A stretch of DNA of 64,000 bases from Clostridium rectalis (lineage in GTDB: Bacteria > Bacillota > Clostridia > Clostridiales > Clostridiaceae). The notes below the pieces were generated by a model that was not told the origin of the DNA, did no database searches, and saw nothing but the letters and a program-made list of their open reading frames with translations. The stretch spans positions 326,889 to 390,888 of the forward strand of contig NZ_UYZZ01000003.1 in the NCBI RefSeq assembly GCF_900626095.1, written 5' to 3'. Position 1 is the stretch's first letter; the number at the start of each line of letters is the position of its first letter. Made by a program: the position numbers and the translations under genes. Below are positions 24,753-33,806 of the stretch, piece after piece.

Positions 24753-27443
24753 TTAAATTTTTAATTTTAACAAAACTCTTTTTAAACCCTTAAAAATCTC
24801 TGAAGCCATAATAACTGTAAAAGCAACACAAACTATCTTTACCCAAATTTTAAAGGGAAGTGGAACTGTTTTAAATAATCCCCCCCCATGCTGAGTAATA
24901 CAAATCTGTAACAAGAATGTAAATGCAAATACAAAAATCATAAGCTTATTTTTTGTCAAGTTTACAAAAATACTTGAATCTGTAATTTCACGACTATTAA
25001 AAGCATTTAATAAATGAAAAACTACAAATAAAGTAAATAGTATTGTAGACTGTTGTTCTACTCTTCCACCTAATATATTTTTAGTAGTTTGAAGCATAAA
25101 CATTGAAGAAATAAAAAGACCATTAAATATTATCCTAGATAACATTCCTTTTGTTACAATATTTGAATCTCTTGATACTGGTCTTCTTTCCAATAAATTA
25201 TCTCTAAAAGGTTCAAGTCCAAGTGTAAGAGCTGGTGGTCCGTCCATTATAATATTTATCCATAATAACTGCAATGCAGTAAAAGGAGACTTAAATCCTG
25301 CTAGTAAAGATGCTAATACAACTACAACAGAAGATAAATTAACTGTAAGTTGAAACTGGATAAATCTTTGAAAATTTTCAAAAATTCCACGTCCTAAGTG
25401 TACGGCTTTAACAATGGTTGAAAATGAGTCATCTAATAATACAATATCACTAGCTTCTTTTGAAACTTCAGTACCTGTTATCCCCATAGCAATTCCAACA
25501 TCTGCATTTTTTATTGCTGGTGCATCATTTATTCCATCCCCCGTAACAGCTACTACATTACCTAAAGATTTAAGAGCATTTACCACACTCATCTTCATAA
25601 CTGGGGTACTTCTTGCAATGACCTTTATCCTAGGAAGAATTTTAATTAATTCCTTTTCTGATAATTCCTCAATTTCTTTTGCTTCCATAGCTAAATCATC
25701 ATGATTTAATATGCCTAATTGATTTGCTATAGCTTTTGCAGTAATTATATTATCACCAGTAAGAATTTTTAAATCAATTCCTGCTTTTGTGCAATGTTTT
25801 ACTGCTTCATATACATCTTCACGTAGAGGATCAGTTATTACAACGAACCCATCATAGATCATTTCTGATTCAATAATACTTCTGTCATTATCATAGTCTA
25901 ATCTATTTGAAAATTCTTTATGTGCAAAAGAAAGTACACGACATGACTGCTTTTGAAATAACATTATTTTGTCATGAATATCATTAATTACTTCATTAGT
26001 TAGCTTACATATATTACCATTAATTACAATTTGCCTACATTGCGATAATATTTTTTCTGGACTTCCCTTTGAATAAGCAATAAACCCATCATTTCTTTTT
26101 ATTACTGTTGTCATATTTTTTGTATTTGAAGAAAAGGGATATGAAACCTGTATATTTGCATTTGTTCTAAGACTTTTATAAGTATTTTCTTTAGATAAAG
26201 ATTTAGTAAAGGCAACAATTAGTGCACACTCTGTAGGATTGCCAATAAATTTAGGAACGTTTTTTGAATAATCAATATCAGCCGTAGTATTAATACAAAA
26301 ATTTTCTAAAAGAAATTCCTGATTCAACTGATTAGGCTTACATAAATCACAATTAGCATATATATCTGTTACCGTCATACGATTTTCCGTTAGCGTGCCA
26401 GTTTTATCAGAACAAATAACATTTATACTCCCAATGGTTTCGCATGCAATAAGTTTCCTAACAAGGGCATTTTCTTTTGCCATTTTAATAATATTAATTG
26501 CAAGAGACACAGCTACTATAGTAGGAAGCCCTTCAGGCACAGCAGCAACAATTAATACTATACTTGTTATAAAAGCTTCTGATATTATTTCTAAAGAAAA
26601 TACACCATTGGCTATAAATATTATTAGTTGTGTAATAAAAACAATGGCAGCCATAGTAGAACCTAAAATTGTTACTATTTTCCCTAATCGATTTAGTTTT
26701 TCTTGTAATGGAGTGCTTCCTTTATCTTCTCTAGATAATTCTCTAGCAATATTTCCAAACTCTGTTTTTTCACCAACCTCTGTAACAACTATTGTTCCAC
26801 TTCCACTGATTATAAAACATCCTGCATAAAGCATATTTCGTCGTTTACCAACTGGAGTTTTATCATCCTTAAATACTATATTAGCATCTTTTTTCACAGG
26901 TAAGCTTTCTCCTGTAAGTGAAGATTCATTTACACTTAGCGAAATAGATTCAATAATTCTACCATCAACTGGTATTCTATCTCCTGTTTGAAATTTAATA
27001 ATATCCCCTACAACCAGATCTTTCTGAGGTATTAGACATATATCACCATTTCTAATAACCTTTACTTTAATATTTTCTTTAATCTTATCAAGTGCTTCAA
27101 ATGCCTTTTCACTTCGATTTTCCATTATAACAGTTATAATGATTGCAAGTGAAATAGCTACAAAAATTCCTAAACTTTCAATAAAATCCACCTGGCCATT
27201 GTTAAAATATCTTATTAAATTTATTCCAAAAGTAATTATTACTGCAATAATTAAAATTAAAATCATAGGTTCCTTTGCTACATGAATTATTTTCATAATA
27301 AAAGGTTTTGAATTTTCTTTTTTAAATTCATTCACACCATATTTTACTGCATTAATTTTTACTTCTTCCTTGGTTAATCCAATCTGTGGATTAGTACCAA
27401 TTCTCTGTAATGTCTCTTTTATATCCTCATTGAACGCTTTCAT
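24753..27443 (-). CDS. P2-type cation-transporting ATPase, probable Mn2+/Ca2+ exporter
   Basis: An 896-residue P-type ATPase with all hallmark motifs: TGES in the actuator domain, VPEGLPTIVA in helix 4, the phosphorylated Asp in CSDKTGTLT (about residue 347) and TGDGINDAPAIKNADVG (about 639). Ten helices are expected, with a cation-transporter N- and C-terminal domain. Overall it is SERCA/PMCA-like (P2A/P2B). The ATG follows AAGGAGGA. It is controlled by a yybP-ykoY riboswitch in its leader, which responds to Mn2+ and commonly precedes such ATPases (for example YoaB of Lactococcus). I therefore favour Mn2+ efflux, with Ca2+ as the alternative. It begins the metal-efflux unit with the CDF gene. 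Confidence 0.93.
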   Translation of the reverse strand: MKAFNEDIKETLQRIGTNPQIGLTKEEVKINAVKYGVNEFKKENSKPFIMKIIHVAKEPMILILIIAVIITFGINLIRYFNNGQVDFIESLGIFVAISLAIIITVIMENRSEKAFEALDKIKENIKVKVIRNGDICLIPQKDLVVGDIIKFQTGDRIPVDGRIIESISLSVNESSLTGESLPVKKDANIVFKDDKTPVGKRRNMLYAGCFIISGSGTIVVTEVGEKTEFGNIARELSREDKGSTPLQEKLNRLGKIVTILGSTMAAIVFITQLIIFIANGVFSLEIISEAFITSIVLIVAAVPEGLPTIVAVSLAINIIKMAKENALVRKLIACETIGSINVICSDKTGTLTENRMTVTDIYANCDLCKPNQLNQEFLLENFCINTTADIDYSKNVPKFIGNPTECALIVAFTKSLSKENTYKSLRTNANIQVSYPFSSNTKNMTTVIKRNDGFIAYSKGSPEKILSQCRQIVINGNICKLTNEVINDIHDKIMLFQKQSCRVLSFAHKEFSNRLDYDNDRSIIESEMIYDGFVVITDPLREDVYEAVKHCTKAGIDLKILTGDNIITAKAIANQLGILNHDDLAMEAKEIEELSEKELIKILPRIKVIARSTPVMKMSVVNALKSLGNVVAVTGDGINDAPAIKNADVGIAMGITGTEVSKEASDIVLLDDSFSTIVKAVHLGRGIFENFQRFIQFQLTVNLSSVVVVLASLLAGFKSPFTALQLLWINIIMDGPPALTLGLEPFRDNLLERRPVSRDSNIVTKGMLSRIIFNGLFISSMFMLQTTKNILGGRVEQQSTILFTLFVVFHLLNAFNSREITDSSIFVNLTKNKLMIFVFAFTFLLQICITQHGGGLFKTVPLPFKIWVKIVCVAFTVIMASEIFKGLKRVLLKLKI

Positions 27444-27471
27444 TATATAATCCTCCTTTTAAAAATGTGAT

Positions 27472-27515
27472 AAAAAAAGACTTTTAGCATAACCAAAAAG
27501 ATTATCCTAAAAGTC
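27472..27515 (-). terminator. Second, duplicated leader terminator
   Basis: On the minus strand GACTTTTAGGATAAT pairs with GTTATGCTAAAAGTC (one mismatch), followed by TTTTTTT. It is preceded by GGGTGACGA, mirroring GGTAACGA before the first terminator. It is a near-copy of terminator one but has no aptamer 5' half of its own. It lies just before the ATPase ribosome site. Confidence 0.8.
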
Positions 27516-27561
27516 TCGTCACCCTAACAAATATTATTAACTCATATCAATGGTTAATAAT

Positions 27562-27605
27562 AAAAAAAGACTTCTAGCATAACTCAAAGGAATTATGCTA
27601 AAAGT
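27562..27605 (-). terminator. Riboswitch-controlled terminator
   Basis: GACTTTTAGCATAA pairs with TTATGCTAGAAGTC and is followed by TTTTTTT. Its 5' arm (GACTTTT) is also the 3' strand of the aptamer's P1 helix, so terminator and ligand-bound aptamer are mutually exclusive, the classic ON-switch arrangement. Confidence 0.85.
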
Positions 27606-27685
27606 CTCGTTACCTCTAAGGTTATAAAGCCAGGTACAACCTGTACCAGTATGTTGACTTTATATTTCAACTACTCCCTTTTAAC
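27601..27685 (-). ncRNA. yybP-ykoY manganese riboswitch aptamer
   Basis: Read on the minus strand, the leader starts AAAAGGGAGTAGTTG, continues AAAGTCAACAT, and ends CTGGCTTTATAACC...GGTAACGAGACTTTT. These match the conserved blocks of the yybP-ykoY class: AAAGGGGAGUAG at the 5' end, AAAGUCGUCA in one loop, GGCUUUGUUGAC in the other, and AGCAAGACCUUU closing P1. The class binds Mn2+. It starts at the predicted transcription start and runs into a terminator that shares its P1 strand. Confidence 0.85.
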
Positions 27686-27691
27686 AATTTA

Positions 27692-27720
27692 ATTTTATAA
27701 AATAAACTTTTAATTGTCAA
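27692..27720 (-). promoter_or_regulatory. Vegetative promoter of the riboswitch/ATPase transcript
   Basis: TTGACA, a 17-base spacer and TAAAAT on the minus strand. The predicted start (about 27685) coincides with the first base of the riboswitch aptamer. Confidence 0.8.
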
Positions 27721-27744
27721 TAACAACTTTTTAAATCAATAGAA

Positions 27745-28575
27745 TTACAGGTTTATTATAGTCTTTATTGCCTTAGAAGGACAAGCCCTAATACATTCTC
27801 CACATCTAATACATTCTAAACTATTGGGATTTTTATAAATCTCAACTCCCATATTACACACCTTTGAGCATTTTTTACAAGATATACATTTATCTTTGTC
27901 TATTTTTAATCTATAAATACTAATAGGATTAAAAAATGAATATATAGCACCTAAAGGACAAATAGCCTTACAAAATGGCCTAAAAGTATAAATAGATAAA
28001 ATTATAGTTGCTATTAGTATCACCATTTTCCATTTAAACAAAAATCCTATAAAATTCCTTAAAGAATTGCTCATAAGTATAAGAGGTATACCACCTTCTA
28101 GTGTTCCAACAGGACAAATATACTTACAAAATGCAGGATCACCCATTCCTAGTTCATTAGTCCATAGTATAGGAAGTAAAATTACAAATATTAACAATAC
28201 AACATATTTTATATACTTAATCCAATTAGGTAGCTTAAATTTAGGTATTTTTATCTTATATAAAATATCTTGAACAAAACCAAATGGGCATAAAAAACCA
28301 CATACTAGCCTTCCTAAAAATACTCCTATTAACATTAATATTCCTAAAATATAAAATGGAAATTTATATTTTCCACTTGCTAAAATAGCCTGAATGGAAC
28401 CTATAGGACAAGAACTTACAGCCAAAGGACAGGAGTAGCAATTAAGCACTGGAACACATCCCTTTTTAAGTGGACCTTTATATATTCCTTGTCCTTTAAA
28501 ACCTTTTATATTGGCATTTGTTATTACAGTACTTATAATTTGAACAAATTTTCTATTTACTTTAACCAATTCCAA
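27745..28575 (-). CDS. NapH/CcoG-like membrane polyferredoxin
   Basis: A 276-residue membrane protein with five or so hydrophobic segments and several Cys clusters. Membrane-proximal C-x3-C-P motifs occur as CGFLCPFG, CKYICPVG and CKAICPLGA, with NCYSCPLAVSSCP near the N-terminus. The C-terminal 55 residues are a classical 2[4Fe-4S] ferredoxin (CISCKKCSKVC, CIRCGECIRACP). It should pass electrons between a cytoplasmic ferredoxin and the membrane or outside. The TTG start overlaps the end of the upstream microprotein gene; a second TTG two codons later is also possible. It is last in the TlpA/CXXC operon, so it may supply electrons for extracytoplasmic thiol reduction (inference). Confidence 0.85.
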   Translation of the reverse strand: MELVKVNRKFVQIISTVITNANIKGFKGQGIYKGPLKKGCVPVLNCYSCPLAVSSCPIGSIQAILASGKYKFPFYILGILMLIGVFLGRLVCGFLCPFGFVQDILYKIKIPKFKLPNWIKYIKYVVLLIFVILLPILWTNELGMGDPAFCKYICPVGTLEGGIPLILMSNSLRNFIGFLFKWKMVILIATIILSIYTFRPFCKAICPLGAIYSFFNPISIYRLKIDKDKCISCKKCSKVCNMGVEIYKNPNSLECIRCGECIRACPSKAIKTIINL

Positions 28576-28699
28576 TACACTCCAAGCATATATTAATAGC
28601 CTTATTAAAAACTATTAACACTTCATTTCTATATATACCTGATTCTATAAATATTAAAGCCTCTAATAAAACAATGGTCCTTATAAGTTTTAGCTTCAT
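28562..28699 (-). CDS. CXXC microprotein (CD1871A-like), 45 residues
   Basis: A small gene reading MKLKLIRTIVLLEALI..., a single hydrophobic segment, then a conserved-looking ending NICLECIGIG with a CxxC pair. I recall a family of similar short proteins named after C. difficile CD1871A, also with a terminal CLECIGxG. The ATG overlaps the TlpA-like gene's stop as ATGA, and the 3' end overlaps the polyferredoxin gene, so all three are coupled. It probably sits in the membrane with the CxxC near one face, serving as a thiol or metal relay between its two neighbours. That role is inferred. Confidence 0.75.
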   Translation of the reverse strand: MKLKLIRTIVLLEALIFIESGIYRNEVLIVFNKAINICLECIGIG

Positions 28700-29244
28700 T
28701 TTAGCTCATCCTTTAATGCTGAATTTATTATCTTCTTAAAATAATCAAATTTTGTAGCTCCAGTAATATAAGTTTCTAATACCTCACCATTAGGCTTGAT
28801 AAATAAAGTTACTGGTACAAAATCAAATTTATTTAATTGCTCATTAAGCTTTTTATCTGGCAATATATTAAGATAATTTATTTTTTTAATACTAATGATT
28901 TTTTTTGCATCATTTATTAAAGATTTCTCATCAATCTTTTCCTTATCTATAGAAATTACTCCTATTACCTTTACCTTTTTATTTTTAAACTCATCTTGTA
29001 TTTTTTGAATATCTGGCATCTCCTGCACACAAGGATTACAAAATGTTCCCCATTTATTTATCATAATTAAATTATAACCTTTAAATAAATCTTTTGTTAT
29101 TTTATTTCCATTTAAATCCTTACCCGAAAAATTCAAGGTTTTACCTGCTAAGATATTTTCCTCCTTTTCAACTTTATTTAAAGCACAACCAGAAAAACTG
29201 CTTAAAACAAAAACACTTATTATAATTATAAAAACTTTTTTCAT
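28696..29244 (-). CDS. TlpA/ResA-like thioredoxin-fold lipoprotein
   Basis: A 182-residue secreted lipoprotein: the signal peptide ends in the lipobox SSFSGC (Cys about 20). The thioredoxin-like domain has the active site FCNPCVQEMP (CxxC, about residues 72-75) and a cis-Pro region DFVPVTLFI. TlpA/ResA proteins reduce or exchange disulfides outside the cytoplasmic membrane. It begins 23 bases after the FtsX-type permease gene and overlaps the CXXC microprotein gene. The membrane polyferredoxin downstream is the likely electron source. Confidence 0.9.
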   Translation of the reverse strand: MKKVFIIIISVFVLSSFSGCALNKVEKEENILAGKTLNFSGKDLNGNKITKDLFKGYNLIMINKWGTFCNPCVQEMPDIQKIQDEFKNKKVKVIGVISIDKEKIDEKSLINDAKKIISIKKINYLNILPDKKLNEQLNKFDFVPVTLFIKPNGEVLETYITGATKFDYFKKIINSALKDELK

Positions 29245-29267
29245 TTATCCTCCCCCATTTAAACTTC

Positions 29268-31778
29268 TTAATCATTTACTCTTATTTTATCTATTATAGA
29301 ATCTTTATTTAAAATTCTTTGAGTTAAATGTGTTATTACTATTTGTAAAATTAAAAACGTAATAATGAGAACTACTATTGGTACTAATGGAAATTTATAT
29401 ATCATATACGTAGCGGTTTTATTTATAAATCTAAAACATAAAGATCCTAATCCTAATCCAAAAATTACAGCTACAATTATACTAATAAAAGAATAGTAAA
29501 ATCCCTCTAACTGTAACATTTTACTTATATCTTTATTTGAAGCACCAATGGCCTCAATCATTCCCATTTCATTTTTTCTTGTCATAATACTTGTAATCCT
29601 AGTATTTATTAGATTTAATACACCTATTAACGCTATTATTGAAACAACTCCATAACAAATAATATTCATTGATTTAAATTGTTTTTGCAAATCTTCCCTA
29701 ACCTCTACATAGGATTTATACTCTATCTCTTCATTATTTCCAATAATATTTTTTAAAGAAGCTTTCACCTTCTCATACTTATTTTTCTGTATATCTATTC
29801 GAATCTGAATAGGTCTATTGTCTTTAATAGTCCTATTAAATGTATCTTCATCAGTAATAAAAATCCCATTTGTATCAAATCCTATATTTAATCCTTCTAC
29901 ATTTTTATCTACTATTGCTATTATCTCAAACTCATTAAATTTATAGGTATTATCATTTTCTATATTATAAATTTCGTCAAAAGTTTGATTTTCATTCTCC
30001 GTTATAGTATCTTTATAAAGCTTAGCTTTTTTTAATAAAACCTTGTCTCCCACATTAAATCTATATTTTCCCTTATGATCCGCAACTAAAATTACTCCAT
30101 TTTTGTTTTTAAAATCCTTTATTGAAATTTTCCCTAGTGCTAAATTATCATTCAATTTAGTTACCATTTCATCATTAAATCCATAAAAATTAAAACATTC
30201 CTTACTACTAGCTACTTTAGTCTTGTTTTTTGATAAAATAACATTATCAAACCATACATAGCTATGATTTATCTTTTGCACCTTAGTAATACCGTCTATA
30301 TTCTTTACCCTTTCTATTAAATTTGCATTTAATGGATTTACTAATCCATCATCCTTAACTAAATGTGAAGATGAGATAAGAAAGTCATTTTGTATATCTT
30401 CTTTAAGATTTAAATTAATATCCATGCTAAATATAATAGATGACACTATTATAAAAACCATTCCACTCATACTTAAAGAAAATAAAGTCATTAAAGTACG
30501 TTTTTTATTTCTCCACAAATTTAGATATGACAATTTTTTAATATTTATATAACCTGGGAAATTTTTTTCTCTTTTTTTAATTTTTGTTTCATATCCACTA
30601 AACCTTATAGCCTCAGTAGAAGCTATCTTTGATGCCGTTCTAGCTGGCATAATAAGCGCAATATCTACAGTAACTATACTTACAACTGAAGATATTATTA
30701 TCACTTTTATGGGTACATTAATCACAAAATACTTACCTACATGCAGATTCTGCATTACAAAAGCACATATAAAATAACTTAACCCGTAACCAATAAATAA
30801 TCCTAATGGTATCCCAATGATACAATTATAAAATCCATCTATTATTATTACCTTTCTAATTTGCTTTTTAGTTGCTCCTAATGCTGCTAACAGTCCAAAA
30901 TTTTGTATTTTTTCCGAAATAGATACACTGAAAATATTATATATTACTGCAATTGATACTAACATTAATATGACACCTATGATTATAAAAGGAATTAAAT
31001 TTTCAGAGCTAGGGTTTAATTCGTTTAAATAAAATTTATTCAACTCAATATCTTTACGTAATATACCCACGCTATCTGCAAGGCTATATAAATCCTTTGT
31101 AATATTTTTATGATCTTTAAACTTTAAATATATTTCTCTATCTATATTTTTTTTATCTAAACTTTCATATATAGTGTTTTTGGATACTATACCCTTGGAA
31201 ATATTATACTTTTTGCTCTCTTCACTTTCTTTTAAAATTCCGGAAACAACAAAATTTTTTTCAATCTTATTAGGTTTTTTATTTTCCCACACATCTTCCT
31301 GAGATAAAGGTGGTATAAAACTTAAATGTATCTTCTCTCCTAATTTAGGTTTTTTATTTAGTTTTTCTATTATATATTCTGTCAAAACAATTTCATTTGA
31401 CCGATTTGGGAACTGACCTTTTTCCAATTTAATATTACTCAAATCCGCTACATTCTTGTCCATATAAGTTAATTCTACTGTGTTAACACCTAGTTCTTTA
31501 TTATTGCAATTTCCTAAACATATATATTCTCCTGCCTTTTCAAGCTGAATATTGTTTTTTAAAGTTTGAAATTGTTCATCATTTTGTACCGTAAAAATAC
31601 AATGATATTTTCCAATTGTATTTTCTGTTTCTTTAATATTTGCACTTTTAGTTGTGGAATATATAATTCCCATTGAAGTTAAAAGAGCAGTAGTTAAAAC
31701 AATTGTAAAAATTACAAGTAAACTTCTAATTTTATTTCTCTTAAAGTTTTTTTTAGCAAGGTTTGATATACTACTCAC
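29268..31778 (-). CDS. FtsX-like ABC permease (MacB/LolC superfamily), two-domain
   Basis: An 836-residue permease built of two halves. Each has an N-terminal helix (about 17-38 and 430-452), a large extracytoplasmic domain (about 50-255 and 455-705), and an FtsX membrane domain of three helices (about 262-390 and 715-830). It works with the ATPase encoded just upstream (8-base overlap). This type uses mechanotransmission across the membrane, exporting or detaching peptides, lipoproteins or antibiotics rather than pumping through a channel. The adjacent two-component system suggests a cell-envelope stress or antimicrobial peptide role; the substrate is unknown. Confidence 0.88.
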   Translation of the reverse strand: MSSISNLAKKNFKRNKIRSLLVIFTIVLTTALLTSMGIIYSTTKSANIKETENTIGKYHCIFTVQNDEQFQTLKNNIQLEKAGEYICLGNCNNKELGVNTVELTYMDKNVADLSNIKLEKGQFPNRSNEIVLTEYIIEKLNKKPKLGEKIHLSFIPPLSQEDVWENKKPNKIEKNFVVSGILKESEESKKYNISKGIVSKNTIYESLDKKNIDREIYLKFKDHKNITKDLYSLADSVGILRKDIELNKFYLNELNPSSENLIPFIIIGVILMLVSIAVIYNIFSVSISEKIQNFGLLAALGATKKQIRKVIIIDGFYNCIIGIPLGLFIGYGLSYFICAFVMQNLHVGKYFVINVPIKVIIISSVVSIVTVDIALIMPARTASKIASTEAIRFSGYETKIKKREKNFPGYINIKKLSYLNLWRNKKRTLMTLFSLSMSGMVFIIVSSIIFSMDINLNLKEDIQNDFLISSSHLVKDDGLVNPLNANLIERVKNIDGITKVQKINHSYVWFDNVILSKNKTKVASSKECFNFYGFNDEMVTKLNDNLALGKISIKDFKNKNGVILVADHKGKYRFNVGDKVLLKKAKLYKDTITENENQTFDEIYNIENDNTYKFNEFEIIAIVDKNVEGLNIGFDTNGIFITDEDTFNRTIKDNRPIQIRIDIQKNKYEKVKASLKNIIGNNEEIEYKSYVEVREDLQKQFKSMNIICYGVVSIIALIGVLNLINTRITSIMTRKNEMGMIEAIGASNKDISKMLQLEGFYYSFISIIVAVIFGLGLGSLCFRFINKTATYMIYKFPLVPIVVLIITFLILQIVITHLTQRILNKDSIIDKIRVND

Positions 31779-32457
31779 TGTCTGCCCCTTCTTCCTCTAA
31801 TATTTTTCCATCTGCTATTCTTATAACTCTATCTGCCATTTGTGCTATTTTATCATCATGAGTTATTATAACCAAAGTTTGGTAGTACTTTCGTATAGAT
31901 AATTTAATTAAATTAATTACTTCTGCACTATTTTTTGAATCCAAATTCCCAGTAGGCTCATCTGCAAAAATTATTGAGGGTTTATTAGCTAATGCTCTTG
32001 CTATAGCGGTCCTCTGCTGTTGTCCCCCTGATAGTGCGTTTGGAAGTTCATATCTCTTTTCATATATTCCTAAGGTCTCCATTAAATCTATAATATAATC
32101 TTCATCAACTTTCTTTTCATCAAGTCCTATGGGGAAAATTATATTCTCCCATACATTTAATACAGGTATAAGATTGTATGATTGAAAAATAAAACCTATT
32201 TTCCTTCTTCTAAACACTGCTAACTTATCATTACTCATAGAAAAAATGTCTTTCCCATTTATATATACCTTTCCTTCAGTTGGTCTATCCAGTCCCCCAA
32301 GCATATGAAGCAGTGTACTTTTGCCAGAACCTGAGGCCCCTACTATTGCTACAAACTCTCCTTCATCAATAGATAAATCAACTCCATCTAAAGCCTTTAC
32401 AAGACTTTCATCCTTGCCATAATATTTCTTTAAGAATTTTGTTTCTAACAAAATCAT
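31771..32457 (-). CDS. ABC transporter ATPase, MacB/LolD-like
   Basis: A 228-residue ATPase with Walker A GASGSGKST, Q-loop FQSYNLIPVLNV, signature LSGGQQQRTAIARAL, Walker B IIFADEPTGNLD and switch His in IITHD. These, especially NLDSKNSAEV after Walker B, mark the LolD/MacB/FtsE group. It powers the FtsX-type permease, with which it overlaps by 8 bases. It lies about 90 bases downstream of the kinase gene with no strong terminator, so one transcript from the regulator to the polyferredoxin is plausible. Confidence 0.93.
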   Translation of the reverse strand: MILLETKFLKKYYGKDESLVKALDGVDLSIDEGEFVAIVGASGSGKSTLLHMLGGLDRPTEGKVYINGKDIFSMSNDKLAVFRRRKIGFIFQSYNLIPVLNVWENIIFPIGLDEKKVDEDYIIDLMETLGIYEKRYELPNALSGGQQQRTAIARALANKPSIIFADEPTGNLDSKNSAEVINLIKLSIRKYYQTLVIITHDDKIAQMADRVIRIADGKILEEEGADSE

Positions 32458-32549
32458 ACTTTCATTTCCCCCTACAAATTCTTAGCTCAAATATATTCAA
32501 ACCAATTTATACTTAAAGAATATCATTCAATTATTACATTAACCTTTCA

Positions 32550-33806
32550 TTAATACTTACAGTTTTGTAAGTATAAACTAAATTTTGTACCTTTTCCAAT
32601 ATCTGAATCCACCATAATACTTCCTTCCTGCTCTTCTAAAATTTTTCTTGTAAGATATAGTCCAACACCTGAGCCTTCTATTTTTTTGATCCTATCTGAT
32701 TTACCTCTATAAAATCTTTTAAAAATATTATTGAACTCTTCTCTGGGTATCCCTATACCCGTATCCTGTATATCAATTCGTATATAACTTTGCATTTTTT
32801 CCATGGAAATAAATATTTTCCCTTTTTCATTAGTATATTTTACTGCATTTTCAAGTACATTAAATATAGCTTCATTTGTCCACTTGAAATCATGATAAAC
32901 AAAAGAAGACTCCACTTCTTTAACAACTATCTTAATTTCTTTTTCACAAGCCTTAATATGCACATCTTTAACCGCTTTAATTAAGGTATCTTTTAAATCT
33001 TTAAGCTCTATCTTTAACTCAATCATTCCTACTTCCATTCTAGAAATTTTAATAAGAGAATTGAATAACCATTCTAATTTACATATTTCAATTTCACTTC
33101 TACATAAAAATTCTTCCTTTTCGCCTTCATTTACTTTCTCTTCCATTAGCAGTGAATTAAATAACTTTATTGATGACAGTGGAGTTTTAACTTGATGAGC
33201 TATATCTGTAACCAATGACTTAATATTTTCTTTTTCTTTTTTTAAGCCTTTAAGACTTAAATTTAATATTCTAGACATTTGATTTAACTTAGAATAAACT
33301 TCAGAAAATATTCCCTCACCAGCCTCTTCTAAAGTCAATTTAAAATTCCCTTCTATTATTAAACCTAATGCCTTGGAAAATTCATTTAACTTATTCATGA
33401 AATGTTTAAAGCTAATAAGAAATGAAACCATAACAATTGATAATAAAAAAAGAATACTTATGGCCTCACTTGATAGAAATCTTATAAAATAGCTTTCAAA
33501 TGTAGGATCCCTCCACATCTTTAATTCATTTTTAAAACTATATTTATTTAATAAAGCTTGCCCCTCCTTAATCCTCTCTTCATCTCTTTCATAAAATAGT
33601 GCACTTATAATATCACTTTCTTTTTCCGGGGCAATATTTATCATCTTCCCCGTTATCTCTTGATATAACATAATATGATCATCATGAATACACTTAATAA
33701 CATTAAAATGAAAGTAAAAAACAATTAGATATGAAAAAAATAAACTTATAAATGCACCTAAAAATATTTTCTCCAAAATGGGGTCTCCCTTTACATATTT
33801 AATCAT
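32550..33806 (-). CDS. Sensor histidine kinase (two-TM)
   Basis: The 418-residue kinase has helices at about 14-33 and 115-135 flanking an 80-residue extracytoplasmic loop. A HAMP-like linker follows, then the H box DIAHQVKTPLSSIKLF (His about 205), N box VLENAVKYT and G boxes DTGIGI and GSGVGLYL. The start overlaps the response regulator gene by 8 bases. Only one HisKA-type phospho-acceptor is present. It should report on envelope stress to its partner and control the downstream ABC genes. Confidence 0.9.
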   Translation of the reverse strand: MIKYVKGDPILEKIFLGAFISLFFSYLIVFYFHFNVIKCIHDDHIMLYQEITGKMINIAPEKESDIISALFYERDEERIKEGQALLNKYSFKNELKMWRDPTFESYFIRFLSSEAISILFLLSIVMVSFLISFKHFMNKLNEFSKALGLIIEGNFKLTLEEAGEGIFSEVYSKLNQMSRILNLSLKGLKKEKENIKSLVTDIAHQVKTPLSSIKLFNSLLMEEKVNEGEKEEFLCRSEIEICKLEWLFNSLIKISRMEVGMIELKIELKDLKDTLIKAVKDVHIKACEKEIKIVVKEVESSFVYHDFKWTNEAIFNVLENAVKYTNEKGKIFISMEKMQSYIRIDIQDTGIGIPREEFNNIFKRFYRGKSDRIKKIEGSGVGLYLTRKILEEQEGSIMVDSDIGKGTKFSLYLQNCKY

